Below are positions 17,193 to 25,787 of a stretch of 64,000 nucleotides of DNA, piece after piece. Positions within the stretch are counted from its first letter, which is position 1; every line of letters starts with the position of its first letter. Made by a program: the position numbers and the translations under genes. The stretch is from Pseudodesulfovibrio sp. 5S69 (lineage in GTDB: Bacteria; Desulfobacterota; Desulfovibrionia; Desulfovibrionales; Desulfovibrionaceae): the NCBI RefSeq assembly GCF_037094465.1, contig NZ_CP146609.1:2289501-2353500 (forward strand), given 5' to 3'. The notes under the pieces are model-generated. The model was not told the DNA's origin and searched no databases. It saw only the letters and a list, made by a program, of their open reading frames with translations.

Positions 17193-18466
17193 GCGAGGGT
17201 CTCCACGAACGCCTCGATGCGCGTCTTGAGCTGTTCCACGTCCTCCATGGAGTAGTCCGTCTCGATGGAGAGCATGGGGATGCCCTCGGCCTGCAACCGC
17301 TTGTCCACCTTCAGGGACTCGTGGCTGTACGGCTGGCAGAAGAGCAGGCTGTAGTGGATCACGCCGTCGGCCTTGACGTCCTTGGCCAAGCTGGCGATGT
17401 TTTCCAGCCGCTCCTGGTTGGGGGTGAAACAGGCGCAGTCGATCAGCATGTAGCGGTCGGCGATGGCGTCGATCATCTCCTCAAGGGTCTCCCCCGACTC
17501 GTCCACCAGGTCCCGCGAGTTGCGGGTGCCGATACACGATTCCTCGCCCACGATGACCGCACCGGAGCTCTCCACCACGTAGGGCAGCTTCCAGTTGGGC
17601 ACGGCCATGGGGCAGCCCGAGAGCAGGAGCCGGGGCGTATCCTTGGGGGCCACGCCGTCGCCCTTTTCGATGCGTGCTTCCAGTTCGTCGCACAGTTCGT
17701 TGATCTTGGCCGTGAACCGGATCGGATCGTCGTAGAAGCTGATCTGGTTGACGAGCAGGGCGTCGCGGCCGGAGATGGGGGCCGGGGACGCAGCGCGGAG
17801 GCGGGTCAGCCGTTGCAGGGCGCGCCGCCTGTCGTTCAGGATGCGGATGCCTTCCTTGAGCTTCTCGGCGGTGATGGTCACGCCGGTCAGTTCCTCCACG
17901 GCCTTCATGTAGCGGATTACTTCGGACTTCCACAGGTCGCGGGCGGCTCCGGACTTGGTCTGGGGCACCTCCATGACGTAGGTGGGGGCGATCTCGTTGA
18001 AGGCCTCGTAGGCCTTTTTCTTGCCGTCGCAGGTGGTCTCGCCCACGATCATGTCCGAGGACTCGATGTAAGGGCACAGCTTGGCCATCTTGAAGCCGAT
18101 GAAGGACTTGATCAGGGCGCAGGTGTTGCGCGGGACGAGCTGTTCGGCCAACTCGCTGCCCGCCTCGGCCCCGGCGCACAACCCGACGTGTATGGCGCCG
18201 GCGGCCAGGGATATTTCCTCGGGCACGAACACGCAGAAGGAGCCGATGACCTTGCGTCCTTCCGCCTTGGCGTCCTGCAACTCCTTGATGCGCAGCCCGT
18301 GTACTTCGGACAGGACGAAATCGAGGTATTCAGCGCCCTTGAGACGGTTCTCCTGGGACAGGTAGATGTCCCCGTAAAATTTGCCGAGCACTTCGAGCAG
18401 GCCGTCGTGCGCCTCGAGATCCATATTCAGTTTTTCCCACATTTCATGATGCGTGTTTTCGGGCAT
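17189..18466 (-). CDS. Single-subunit 2-hydroxyacyl-CoA dehydratase-like protein (double-cubane type candidate)
   Basis: This 425-residue protein is related to HgdB/HgdA dehydratase subunits and E. coli YjiM. Cysteines stand at 78, 97, 116, 131, 146, 259, 285, 311, 344, 346 and 377; several fall in the family contexts PRNTC, KLCPYIESSD, GETTCDGKKK, LLSGCP and SLLFCQPY. There is one dehydratase-like gene next to one activase and no second subunit. That fits the double-cubane cluster proteins, which carry an [8Fe-9S] cluster and reduce small molecules, better than classical two-subunit dehydratases. GGGGAG precedes the ATG. The physiological substrate is unknown. Confidence 0.85.
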   Translation of the reverse strand: MPENTHHEMWEKLNMDLEAHDGLLEVLGKFYGDIYLSQENRLKGAEYLDFVLSEVHGLRIKELQDAKAEGRKVIGSFCVFVPEEISLAAGAIHVGLCAGAEAGSELAEQLVPRNTCALIKSFIGFKMAKLCPYIESSDMIVGETTCDGKKKAYEAFNEIAPTYVMEVPQTKSGAARDLWKSEVIRYMKAVEELTGVTITAEKLKEGIRILNDRRRALQRLTRLRAASPAPISGRDALLVNQISFYDDPIRFTAKINELCDELEARIEKGDGVAPKDTPRLLLSGCPMAVPNWKLPYVVESSGAVIVGEESCIGTRNSRDLVDESGETLEEMIDAIADRYMLIDCACFTPNQERLENIASLAKDVKADGVIHYSLLFCQPYSHESLKVDKRLQAEGIPMLSIETDYSMEDVEQLKTRIEAFVETLA

Positions 18467-18585
18467 TCCGTACTCCCCGGGATGGACGTTGTGGATTGGT
18501 CGGGTTTGATATCGATTGCAGCAATGTTTACCTAGTGAATTTTTCTATTTTTAAAACGGTATTGGCAACAGGAAAACGCTCTTAT

Positions 18586-18758
18586 CAACGATTCGGCACT
18601 TTTTTTGTCCGACTACAAAATTGTGTCCCTCTTGTAACCAAACGATTTTGTAGGGGAAAACTGTAACCCCAAAACAGGGCTGATTGCGGCGGCGAAATAG
18701 TATGGAAAAAAAGTGCGTCATTACAATATGTTCTTCTAATTTTAGTGCTGAATCGTTG
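18586..18758. repeat. Nested inverted repeats in AT-rich intergenic DNA
   Basis: The outer arms CAACGATTCGGCACT (18586-18600) and AGTGCTGAATCGTTG (18744-18758) match at 14 of 15 positions, the mismatch being a possible G-U pair in RNA. Overlapping them, GCACTTTTTTT (18596-18606) is exactly complementary to AAAAAAAGTGC (18706-18716). Inside, CTACAAAAT (18613-18621) pairs with ATTTTGTAG (18645-18653). The whole 18.5-18.84 kb stretch is clearly AT-richer than its surroundings and holds no supported gene. It could be a miniature mobile element, a structured RNA or a regulatory region between the double-cubane gene and the fdh cluster. Confidence 0.65.
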
Positions 18759-18846
18759 GGTAGTTGCGGAAATGTTGTAGGGAGCCTGCGAGTCCCATAG
18801 AGAGTAGTTATGTCTATGTGGGCATAATAAACCGTGAGGATGACCC

Positions 18847-18990
18847 ATGACCATCTGTCCGTTTGATTCCGGCAAATCCGGAGGTGCCCCGCACAGGGGC
18901 CGTTCCGGAGTGAAACGTCCGGCCCGGGCGCGGTCCGGTGCCGGCGGCGGCCGGTCACCGGGGATTCCTGACATGCCCGCGGGGAGGTAG
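18847..18990 (+). CDS. Short open frame of 47 codons upstream of the ModE-like regulator
   Basis: An ATG six bases after GAGGA opens a frame of 47 residues starting MTICPFDSGKSGG and rich in Arg, Gly and Pro. Its stop lies three bases before the start of the ModE-like regulator, and its final codons contain the regulator's GGGGAGG ribosome site. I do not recognise the peptide. It may be a leader whose translation couples to or controls the regulator, or a chance frame in GC-rich DNA. Confidence 0.35.
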   Translation: MTICPFDSGKSGGAPHRGRSGVKRPARARSGAGGGRSPGIPDMPAGR

Positions 18991-18993
18991 ACC

Positions 18994-19383
18994 ATGCTGG
19001 ATGCGAGATCGACAAAGAATGCTTGCGGCAAGCGAAATCCCACCATGCGCATGCACCTGTGGTTCGAGACCGAGGAGGGCGTCCTGTTCGGCCTTGGCCG
19101 GTTGCAGTTGCTGAAATGCGTCGAGGAACATGGTTCCCTCAAAGCAGCGGCCGAGGCCTTGGGCATGTCCTACCGAGGCGCCTGGGGCAAGATCAAGACC
19201 ACCGAGGAACTCATCGGGCGCAAGCTCATTGAGCGGGCCTCCAACCGGCGTGCCGGATACCATCTGACCGCCTTCGGAAAGTCCATCGCCAAGTGTTACG
19301 ACCAGTGGTACCGGGAAGTGGAGGCCTTTGCTCTCTCCAAGAGCCAGGAATTCCTGCCTTTTTCTCTTGACCGATATAAATGA
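18994..19383 (+). CDS. ModE-like (LysR-type N-terminal) winged-helix regulator
   Basis: This 129-residue protein consists of the ModE/LysR-type winged helix only. It has LWFETEEGVLFGLGRLQLLKCVEEHGSLKAAAEALGMSYRGAWGKIK, in which the helix-turn-helix runs about residues 48-70, followed by the wing (LIERASNRRAGYHLT). It lacks the C-terminal molbindin domain of E. coli ModE, so it may not sense molybdate directly. It sits directly upstream of the molybdenum/tungsten formate dehydrogenase genes, which suggests it controls them. GGGGAGG precedes the ATG. Confidence 0.82.
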   Translation: MLDARSTKNACGKRNPTMRMHLWFETEEGVLFGLGRLQLLKCVEEHGSLKAAAEALGMSYRGAWGKIKTTEELIGRKLIERASNRRAGYHLTAFGKSIAKCYDQWYREVEAFALSKSQEFLPFSLDRYK

Positions 19384-19406
19384 GCGGATTCCTCCGGTCT
19401 TCAATG

Positions 19407-19450
19407 TGTTAATAATAACATATTGAATTTATTGGATTTAATGCTACGAT
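19407..19450 (+). promoter_or_regulatory. Candidate fdh promoter with upstream operator palindrome
   Basis: TTGAAT (19423-19428), 16 bases, then TACGAT (19445-19450) forms a plausible promoter about 80 bases upstream of fdhA. Directly before it is TGTTA-ATAA-TAACA (19407-19420), a perfect five-base-arm palindrome centred near -43, the position expected of an activator touching polymerase. The binding protein is not known; the adjacent ModE-like regulator is the obvious candidate. Confidence 0.45.
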
Positions 19451-19531
19451 TGCCGAACCTGGGCATTCCGCTCGGGACAGCAACAGTCGGACCGAATCCA
19501 TGGTCCGGCGCATAGCAAGGAGGCCAAAGGT

Positions 19532-22500
19532 ATGAAACTCGACCGCCGAAGCTTCATGAAGCTCGCAGGCTCCGGAGCGGCGTGTCTCACCCTCGGTCAG
19601 CTCGGAGTCAGCCTGACTCCGATCAAGGCCTACGCGGCGGAGCTCAAGATCTCCGGCGCCAAAGAGGTTGTGACGGTCTGTCCGTTCTGTTCGGTGAGCT
19701 GCCACATCATCGGGTACGTCAAGGACGGCAAGCTCGTGAACACCGAGGGCGACCCCGACTACCCCATCAACGAAGGCTCGTTGTGCGCCAAGGGCGCGGC
19801 CATGTTCAGCATGACCACCAGTCATCACCGGCTGCAAAAGCCCCTGTACCGCGCTCCTTACAGCGACAAGTGGGAAGAGAAGGACTGGGACTGGATGCTG
19901 GATCGCATCGCCCGGCGCATCAAGGACACCCGCGACAAGGACATCATCCTCAAGGATGACAAGGGGAAAACCGTCAACCGTCTCGAATCCATGTTCCTGC
20001 TGGGCACCTCCCACGCGGGCAACGAGGAATGTGCCATCGCCCATCAGGCGATGCGCGGCCTGGGTGTCGTCCACATGGACCACCAGGCACGTATCTGACA
20101 CAGCGCCACAGTTGCGGCTCTGGGAGAGTCGTTCGGACGCGGTGCGATGACCAACCACTGGATCGACATCAAGAATGCCGATTCCATCCTTATAATGGGC
20201 AGTAATGCTGCCGAACACCATCCGATTTCGTTCAAGTGGGTGTTGGAAGCCAAGGACAAGGGCGCCACGGTAATGCACGTGGACCCGAAGTTCTCCCGCA
20301 CCTCCGCACGTTCGGATTTCCATGTCCCCTTGCGGTCCGGAACGGACATCGCCTTCCTGGGCGGAATGATCAAGTACATCGTCGAAAATGAGAAGTACTT
20401 CCACGAATACGTGGCTCAGTACACCAACGCCGCGCTCGTCGTGGGCAAGGACTACGGGTTCAAGGACGGCCTGTTCACCGGCTACGACCTCAAGACCCGT
20501 TCCTACGACAAGAGCAAGTGGGGCTTCGAGATGGACAAGAACGGCGTTCCCGTTCGCGACACCAGCCTGAAGAACCCCCGTTGCGTGTTCCAGCTTCTCA
20601 AGGAACATTATTCCCGCTACGACCTGGACACCGTTTCGGCCACCACCGGCGTGTCCAAGGAAGACCTGCTCAAGGTGTACGAGGCCTTCGCGGCCACCGG
20701 TAAACCGGACAAGGCCGGGACCGTCATGTACGCCCTGGGCTGGACCCAGCACACCGTCGGCGTGCAGAACATCCGCTCGGCCGGCATTATCCAGCTCCTG
20801 CTGGGCAACATCGGCGTGGCCGGCGGCGGCATCAACGCCCTGCGCGGCGAGCCCAACGTCCAGGGCTCCACGGATCATACCCTGTTGTACCACATCATCC
20901 CGGGTTACATGGCCATGCCGCACAACGGCTGGCAGACCTACGACGAGTACATCAAGGCCAACACCCCGATCAGTCACGATCCCATGTCCGCCAACTGGTG
21001 GCAGCACAAGCCCAAGTACTTCGCCAGCCTGCTCAAGGCCTGGTACGGCGATTACGCCACCAAGGAAAACGGCTTCTGCTACGAGCTGCTGCCCAAGATC
21101 GAGAAGGGCGAGGACTATTCCTACCTCTTCCTCTTCGACCGCATGTACCAGGGCAAGATCCGGGGCGGCATCATCATTGGTCTGAACCCGATGAACTCCG
21201 TGCCCAATTCCAACAAGCTGCGCAAGGCCATGGACAATCTCGAATGGCTGGTAACTTCCGAGTTGCACCACTCCGAGACCACGGACAACTGGCATCGCCC
21301 CGGCGTGGACCCGAAGAAGGTCAAGACCGAGGTCTTCCTCCTGCCTTCGGCCCACCGCCTGGAAAAGGACGGCTCGGTGACCAACTCCGGCCGCTGGCTG
21401 CTCTGGCACTACCAGGTCATCAAGCCCGCCTTCGAGGCACGGGCCTTCGGCGACATGTTCTGCGGATTCATGTCCCGCGTGAAGGCGTTGTACGAGAAGG
21501 AGGGCGGCAAGCTGCCCGAGGCCATCACCTGGCTCGACTACCCCGAGACCTATGATCCGGACGACCTGTGCGCCCGCATCAACGGCCGCTTCACAAAGGA
21601 TACCAAGGTCAAGGACAAGTTGTACAAGAAGGGGCAGCAGGTGCCTTCCTTCACCGCACTGGCCGACGACGGCTCGACCATGAGCCTGAACTGGCTGTAC
21701 GCGGGCAGCTACACCGAGGAGGACGGCAACAAGGCCAAGCGCCGCTCTACCCAGCAGACCGCGATGCAGGCCAACATCGGCCTGTTCCCGAACTGGTCCT
21801 GGTGCTGGCCGGTCAACCGCCGCATCCTCTACAACCGCGCCTCGGTCGACCTGAACGGCAAGCCGTACAACCCGGCCAAGGCCGTCATCGAGTGGAAGGA
21901 CGGCAAGTGGATCGGCGACGTGCCCGACGGCGGCTGGCCGCCCATTGCTACCGGCAAGGGCAAGTATCCGTTCATCATGACCAAGGACGGCTTCGGCCAG
22001 ATCTACGGCCCCGGCCGTCAGGACGGCCCGTTCTCCGAGCACTACGAGCCCGTGGAGACGCCGGTGAACAAGAACCTGTTCTCCAAGCAGCTCAACAGCC
22101 CGGTGTACAAGTTCGTCTCGTCCAACATGGACAAGCTGGCCAAGCCCGCCGATCCCAAGTACCCGATCGTGCTGACCACTTACAGTCTGACCGAGCACTG
22201 GTGCGGCGGCGGCGAGACCCGGAACATCCCCAACCTGCTCGAGGCCGAGCCGCAGCTCTACGTGGAGATGAGCCCGGAACTGGCGCAGGAAAAGGGCATC
22301 AAAAACGGCGACGGCGTGATCGTGGAGTCCATCCGCGGCCGGGTCGAAGCCATAGCCATGGTCACGGTCCGCATGCGCCCGCTCAAGGTGCATGGACAGG
22401 TCATCCATGAAATAGGCATGCCGTTCTGCTTCGGCTGGACGACGCCCGGAACCGGTGATTCCACCAACAGGCTGACGCCTTCCGTCGGTGACCCGAATAC

Positions 22501-22573
22501 CTCGATTCCGGAATTCAAGGCCTGCTGCGTGAATATCCGCAAGGCAGACAAGCTCACCGAGCTGGCAACCTAA
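19532..22573 (+). CDS. fdhA: Formate dehydrogenase catalytic subunit, selenocysteine-containing, Tat-exported
   Basis: This is the molybdenum/tungsten bis-MGD subunit oxidising formate to CO2 in the periplasm. The frame runs through an in-frame TGA at 20096-20098, read as selenocysteine 189 in the context HQARI-U-HSATVAALG, which is the active-site motif of Sec formate dehydrogenases; the full product is 1013 residues. A twin-arginine signal (DRRSFMK) opens the protein. A [4Fe-4S] site follows with Cys 50, 53, 57 and 85 (VCPFCSVSC, SLCAKG). AAGGAGG precedes the ATG. It is the first gene of fdhA-fdhB-fdhE-fdhD. Treating the TGA as a stop would wrongly give two fragments. Confidence 0.96.
20096..20140 (+). 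promoter_or_regulatory. Selenocysteine UGA codon and candidate SECIS element
   Basis: Bacterial SECIS hairpins begin at the UGA and present a small apical loop 15-25 bases downstream to SelB. Here CCACAG and CTGGG can form a short stem around a TTGCGGCT loop 12-30 bases after the UGA. The coding context on both sides continues the FdhA family without a break, which is stronger evidence for recoding than the fold itself. Confidence 0.7.
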
Positions 22574-22585
22574 GGAGGATGCGCC

Positions 22586-23320
22586 ATGCCTAAGTCATTC
22601 TTGATAGATACATCCCGCTGCACGGCGTGCCGCGGCTGTCAGATCGCCTGCAAGGAGTGGAATGAACTGCCCGCCAACAAGACGACCCAGTATCATTGGG
22701 GCAGCCATCAGAATCCGCAGGATTTGAACCCCAACAACTACAAACTCGTTCGCTTCAGCGAACACCTCGAGGACGGTGTGGTCCGTTGGAACTTCTTCCC
22801 GGAACAGTGCCGCCATTGCGTAGTCCCCCCGTGCAAGGAACTGGGTGACGTCTACGTCGAGGATGCCATCGTCCAGGACGAGAAGACCGGTGCGGTCATC
22901 TTCACCGAGAAGACCAGGAAATTCTCGAAGGAAGAGGCCGGAGAGGTCCGGGATGCGTGTCCGTACAACATCCCGCGGCGCAACGACCAGACCGGGCTGA
23001 TGAGCAAGTGCACCATGTGCAACGAACGCGTACACGCGGGTATGCTGCCCGCCTGCGTCAAGGTCTGTCCCACCGGGACCATGAACTTCGGCGAGCGTGA
23101 GGATATGCTCAAGCTGGCCGAACAGCGTCTGGCCAACCTGAAGAAGAAGTGGCCCAAGGCCATGCTGGCCGATCCCGACGACGTCAACGTCATCTACCTG
23201 CTCATCGACGAGCCCGCGAACTACTTCGGGCACGCGGTGGCCGAGGCCAACGTCGGCCCCATGTCGAAGAAGCAGTTCCTTGCCACCTTGGCAAGACCCT
23301 TCAAGGCCATGAAGGCATAA
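22586..23320 (+). CDS. fdhB: Formate dehydrogenase iron-sulfur subunit
   Basis: This 244-residue ferredoxin-like electron-transfer subunit has cysteines at 12, 15, 18, 22, 75, 78, 83, 125, 142, 145, 157 and 161. Twelve cysteines are enough for three [4Fe-4S] clusters, as in the Desulfovibrio FdhAB enzymes. It has no signal peptide or membrane anchor, so it is probably exported bound to FdhA through the Tat system and hands electrons to periplasmic cytochrome c. AAGGAGG precedes the ATG, 12 bases after fdhA. No cytochrome subunit gene follows. Confidence 0.93.
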   Translation: MPKSFLIDTSRCTACRGCQIACKEWNELPANKTTQYHWGSHQNPQDLNPNNYKLVRFSEHLEDGVVRWNFFPEQCRHCVVPPCKELGDVYVEDAIVQDEKTGAVIFTEKTRKFSKEEAGEVRDACPYNIPRRNDQTGLMSKCTMCNERVHAGMLPACVKVCPTGTMNFGEREDMLKLAEQRLANLKKKWPKAMLADPDDVNVIYLLIDEPANYFGHAVAEANVGPMSKKQFLATLARPFKAMKA

Positions 23321-23340
23321 CCTGAACTGTCTCCGCAGGT

Positions 23341-23372
23341 GGCCGGAGCGTCTCGAAAGGGGCGTTCCGGCC
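23341..23372 (+). other. Hairpin between fdhB and fdhE
   Basis: GGCCGGAGCG (23341-23350) pairs with CGTTCCGGCC (23363-23372) with one G-T pair and a 12-base loop. There is no T-run, so it is unlikely to be a strong terminator. It may stabilise the upstream fdhAB message and so lower expression of the maturation genes relative to the structural genes. Confidence 0.6.
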
Positions 23373-23395
23373 CGAAACGGGGACCGGAGAACTCC

Positions 23396-24310
23396 ATGAA
23401 ATCGGCTTCCGACCGGAAAACAGTAGTCTCGACCCTCGACATCATCAAGAAACGTGTTCCCGCCTATGCCGAGTTGGCCGACAAGTTCGGTCCGCTGTTT
23501 GTGGAAAAGGCCCGGCTGTGCGACGAATTCGCGGCCGAGGGATTGACCCTGCCCGAGATCGACGAGGCGCGCACCCACCAGGGCGTGCCCGTCCTGGTTG
23601 ACGCGGACCTCGCCCCTTGGGCCGAGATCCTGAAGAAGTCGGCGGCGGCCATGCTGCCCCTGCTCTTCGACGTGTTGAAGCCGGACGAAAACGCCTGGCG
23701 GAAGCTTGAGAAATTCATGGACGACGCCGACAATATTGCGGGGCTTGCCCAGGCTCGCATCGAGGGCAATTGGAAACACTTTGAGAATACCTCCGTACAG
23801 CTTGGCATTGAACCGTATACCACGCTGCTGTATGTTTCAGAGACCGTTTTCTCGCCTGTTCTGCGTGCTTTGGTCCATGGTCTGGGCGAGCCCCTTTCCG
23901 CGCTCGCCTGGGACGAGGGGTACTGCCCCGTGTGCGGGGCCACGCCCTCCATCGCCCAGCTTTCCCCCAGGGAAGTGACTGATCTGGACCAGTTGGTGGG
24001 CGGCGGCGGCAAGAAGTTCCTGCACTGCTCCCTGTGCGGTCACGACTGGCGCTATAAGCGCAACGCCTGCCCGGCCTGCGGCAACGACGAGAACGAGTCG
24101 CGGGAGGTCTTCTACCAGGAGAATGCCAAGTTCGAGCGCATCGAGGCGTGCCACAAGTGCGGCAAGTACTGCCTGAGCATCGACATGCGGGAGTGCGAGC
24201 CCCTGCCGGACCTGGATGCCGTGCAGATCGGGCTGATCCATTTGGATATCTTCGCCCGCGAGCACGATCTGATCCCCATTTCCTCGACCCTCTGGAACAG
24301 CCTGGAGTAG
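23396..24310 (+). CDS. fdhE: Formate dehydrogenase accessory protein FdhE
   Basis: FdhE is a cytoplasmic rubredoxin-like protein needed to mature exported formate dehydrogenases. The 304-residue protein has four CxxC pairs in its C-terminal half (CPVCGATP, CSLCGHDW, CPACGND, CHKCGKY), the defining feature. The start MKSASDRK is chosen because GGAG lies just before it; an in-frame codon 19 residues upstream falls inside the intergenic hairpin. It is followed three bases later by fdhD. Confidence 0.92.
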   Translation: MKSASDRKTVVSTLDIIKKRVPAYAELADKFGPLFVEKARLCDEFAAEGLTLPEIDEARTHQGVPVLVDADLAPWAEILKKSAAAMLPLLFDVLKPDENAWRKLEKFMDDADNIAGLAQARIEGNWKHFENTSVQLGIEPYTTLLYVSETVFSPVLRALVHGLGEPLSALAWDEGYCPVCGATPSIAQLSPREVTDLDQLVGGGGKKFLHCSLCGHDWRYKRNACPACGNDENESREVFYQENAKFERIEACHKCGKYCLSIDMRECEPLPDLDAVQIGLIHLDIFAREHDLIPISSTLWNSLE

Positions 24311-24313
24311 ACC

Positions 24314-25102
24314 ATGGCACCCATTTCGCACCTCAGGGCCGTGAGCGGCCAGGCGGAACCCAGGCGGACCGAACGTCCGGCCGAGGTCCGGCCCCTGCAA
24401 CTGGCCTGTCCGGTGACCATCCAGCGGTATTCGGACGGAAAGCTGTCCTTCAAGGACGACCAGATCGCTGAGGAGGCGGACATCCGCCTGACCGTCAACG
24501 GTCAGGCGGAGGCGATCCTGGCCCGGACGCCGGGCGACGACCTGAACCTGGTGGCGGGCTACCTGTTCTCGCTGTCCAGGGTCATGTGCCCGGAGGACAT
24601 CCTGAACATCGCCTTTTCCTATCACGGCCCGTCGCGCGTGGACGTGGTCCTCAAGACCCCGGTGGCCGTGCGGCGCATCTATCCCTCCCCCCGGCCGGTG
24701 CACATCGCCCCGGAGTTGCTCTTCGAACTGAAGGAGTTGTTCGAGCGGCGGCAGAGTCTGTTCAAGAACACCGGCTCCACCCATGCGGCGGCCCTGTTCT
24801 CGGTGGAAGGGGAGCTGATCTCCTACGGGGAGGACGTGGGGCGGCACAACGCCTTTGACAAGGCCGTGGGCCGGGCGCTGTTGGAGGGAACCCTGGAGTC
24901 GGTGACCATCGCCATGCTCTCGTCCAGGCTCGCCCTTGAGCTGGCCACCAAGGCGACCACGGCCAACATTCCGGTGCTCTGCGGGTTCTCGGCCGCGACC
25001 AGTTCGGCCATCACCTACGCCGAGCGCAACAACCTGAGCCTGGTCGGGCGCATCAAGGACAATTCCTTCAACGTCTACGCCAACGGCTGGCGGTTCCGCT
25101 AA
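24314..25102 (+). CDS. fdhD: Formate dehydrogenase accessory sulfurtransferase FdhD, lacking the CxxC pair
   Basis: FdhD transfers sulfur from IscS to the molybdenum cofactor of formate dehydrogenases. The 262-residue protein has the family core STHAAALFS, EDVGRHNAFDKAVG, SSRLALELATKA and GRIKDNSFNVYANG. Unlike E. coli FdhD (Cys121/Cys124) it has no CxxC: after VRRIYPSPR the usual CGxCG loop is simply absent. Its only cysteines are in LACPVT, VMCPED and VLCGFS. It is the last gene of the fdh cluster, followed by a strong terminator. It may work by another cysteine or have a different mechanism. Confidence 0.9.
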   Translation: MAPISHLRAVSGQAEPRRTERPAEVRPLQLACPVTIQRYSDGKLSFKDDQIAEEADIRLTVNGQAEAILARTPGDDLNLVAGYLFSLSRVMCPEDILNIAFSYHGPSRVDVVLKTPVAVRRIYPSPRPVHIAPELLFELKELFERRQSLFKNTGSTHAAALFSVEGELISYGEDVGRHNAFDKAVGRALLEGTLESVTIAMLSSRLALELATKATTANIPVLCGFSAATSSAITYAERNNLSLVGRIKDNSFNVYANGWRFR

Positions 25103-25167
25103 GGGGACTTGGGGGAAGGAGGGAAGGCCGTTTCGCGGCGATCGGTGGATGGTTTATTTCATCGACG

Positions 25168-25196
25168 GCGTGCAAGGGGGGCCTTGCACGCTTTTT
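25168..25196 (+). terminator. Terminator of the fdh cluster
   Basis: GCGTGCAAGG pairs perfectly with CCTTGCACGC around four G, followed by TTTTT. It lies between fdhD and the convergent chalcone-isomerase-like gene. Confidence 0.92.
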
Positions 25197-25215
25197 CATG
25201 CGTCTTCCGCGTGGG

Positions 25216-25776
25216 CTAGTTCTCGCCCAGTATCTGTTTCTTGAAAGTTTTGCCCGGTCCGGGCTTGGGGCCGATCCAGGTGGCCAGGATGGCGTCGGCG
25301 AAGTCCTTGCCGGGGATGCCGCCCCGGGCCATTCCGGCGACCATGACGTCGGTGCCGGTGCCCGGATCATAGGTGAAGCCCATCTCCTGGCCCTCCTTGA
25401 TGTCGGTCATCATGTCGTTCAGTTGGTCGAATTTGTCGCGCAGGTCCGGGGTGATGTCCTTCACGTTGGCCTCGAGGCCGTCGATCCACGCCTCCCTGAT
25501 GGCCTTGGCGTCCACGTCGCGGACAAAGTGCATGACCATCATGCGCGGTTCTTCCTTTTGGAGGATCGCTGCGGGATCGCTGGACTTCTCCGTCAGGTAG
25601 AGGCCCGCCACATAGACGTCGAAGACGAATTTCTCGCGCAGGGCTATGCCGTTGAGCACGAGCTTCTGGGCGCCCACCTCCACGGTGTCGGGCAGGGTCA
25701 CGCCCGCCAGCTCGGCCGCGCGGGCCGGGGTGAGGCAGAGCAGGGCCAACAGCAGGGCGGCAAAAAGTCGTTTCAT
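25216..25776 (-). CDS. Exported chalcone-isomerase-like domain protein
   Basis: This 186-residue protein has a signal peptide (MKRLFAALLLALLCLTPARA) and then the chalcone-isomerase-like fold seen in many bacterial periplasmic proteins (VEVGAQKLVLNGIALREKFVFDVYVAGLYL). These bacterial members are not flavonoid enzymes; some are thought to bind fatty acids. AGGAGG precedes the ATG. It is the last gene of the eight-gene minus-strand operon. Confidence 0.85.
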   Translation of the reverse strand: MKRLFAALLLALLCLTPARAAELAGVTLPDTVEVGAQKLVLNGIALREKFVFDVYVAGLYLTEKSSDPAAILQKEEPRMMVMHFVRDVDAKAIREAWIDGLEANVKDITPDLRDKFDQLNDMMTDIKEGQEMGFTYDPGTGTDVMVAGMARGGIPGKDFADAILATWIGPKPGPGKTFKKQILGEN

Positions 25777-25787
25777 GGGGGGCCTCC

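Noticed and set aside
20096..20098. In-frame TGA in fdhA read as a nonsense mutation or pseudogene
   Set aside because: It is the selenocysteine position of the active-site motif, and the same frame continues the protein family on both sides.
19409..22408. Long minus-strand frame antisense to fdhA
   Set aside because: Low-complexity shadow; fdhA on the plus strand is unambiguous.
25103..25167. G-rich stretch after fdhD as a fourth copy of the dispersed repeat
   Set aside because: Only GGGGGAAGGAGGGAA-like composition is shared; the ordered blocks of copies A-C are absent.
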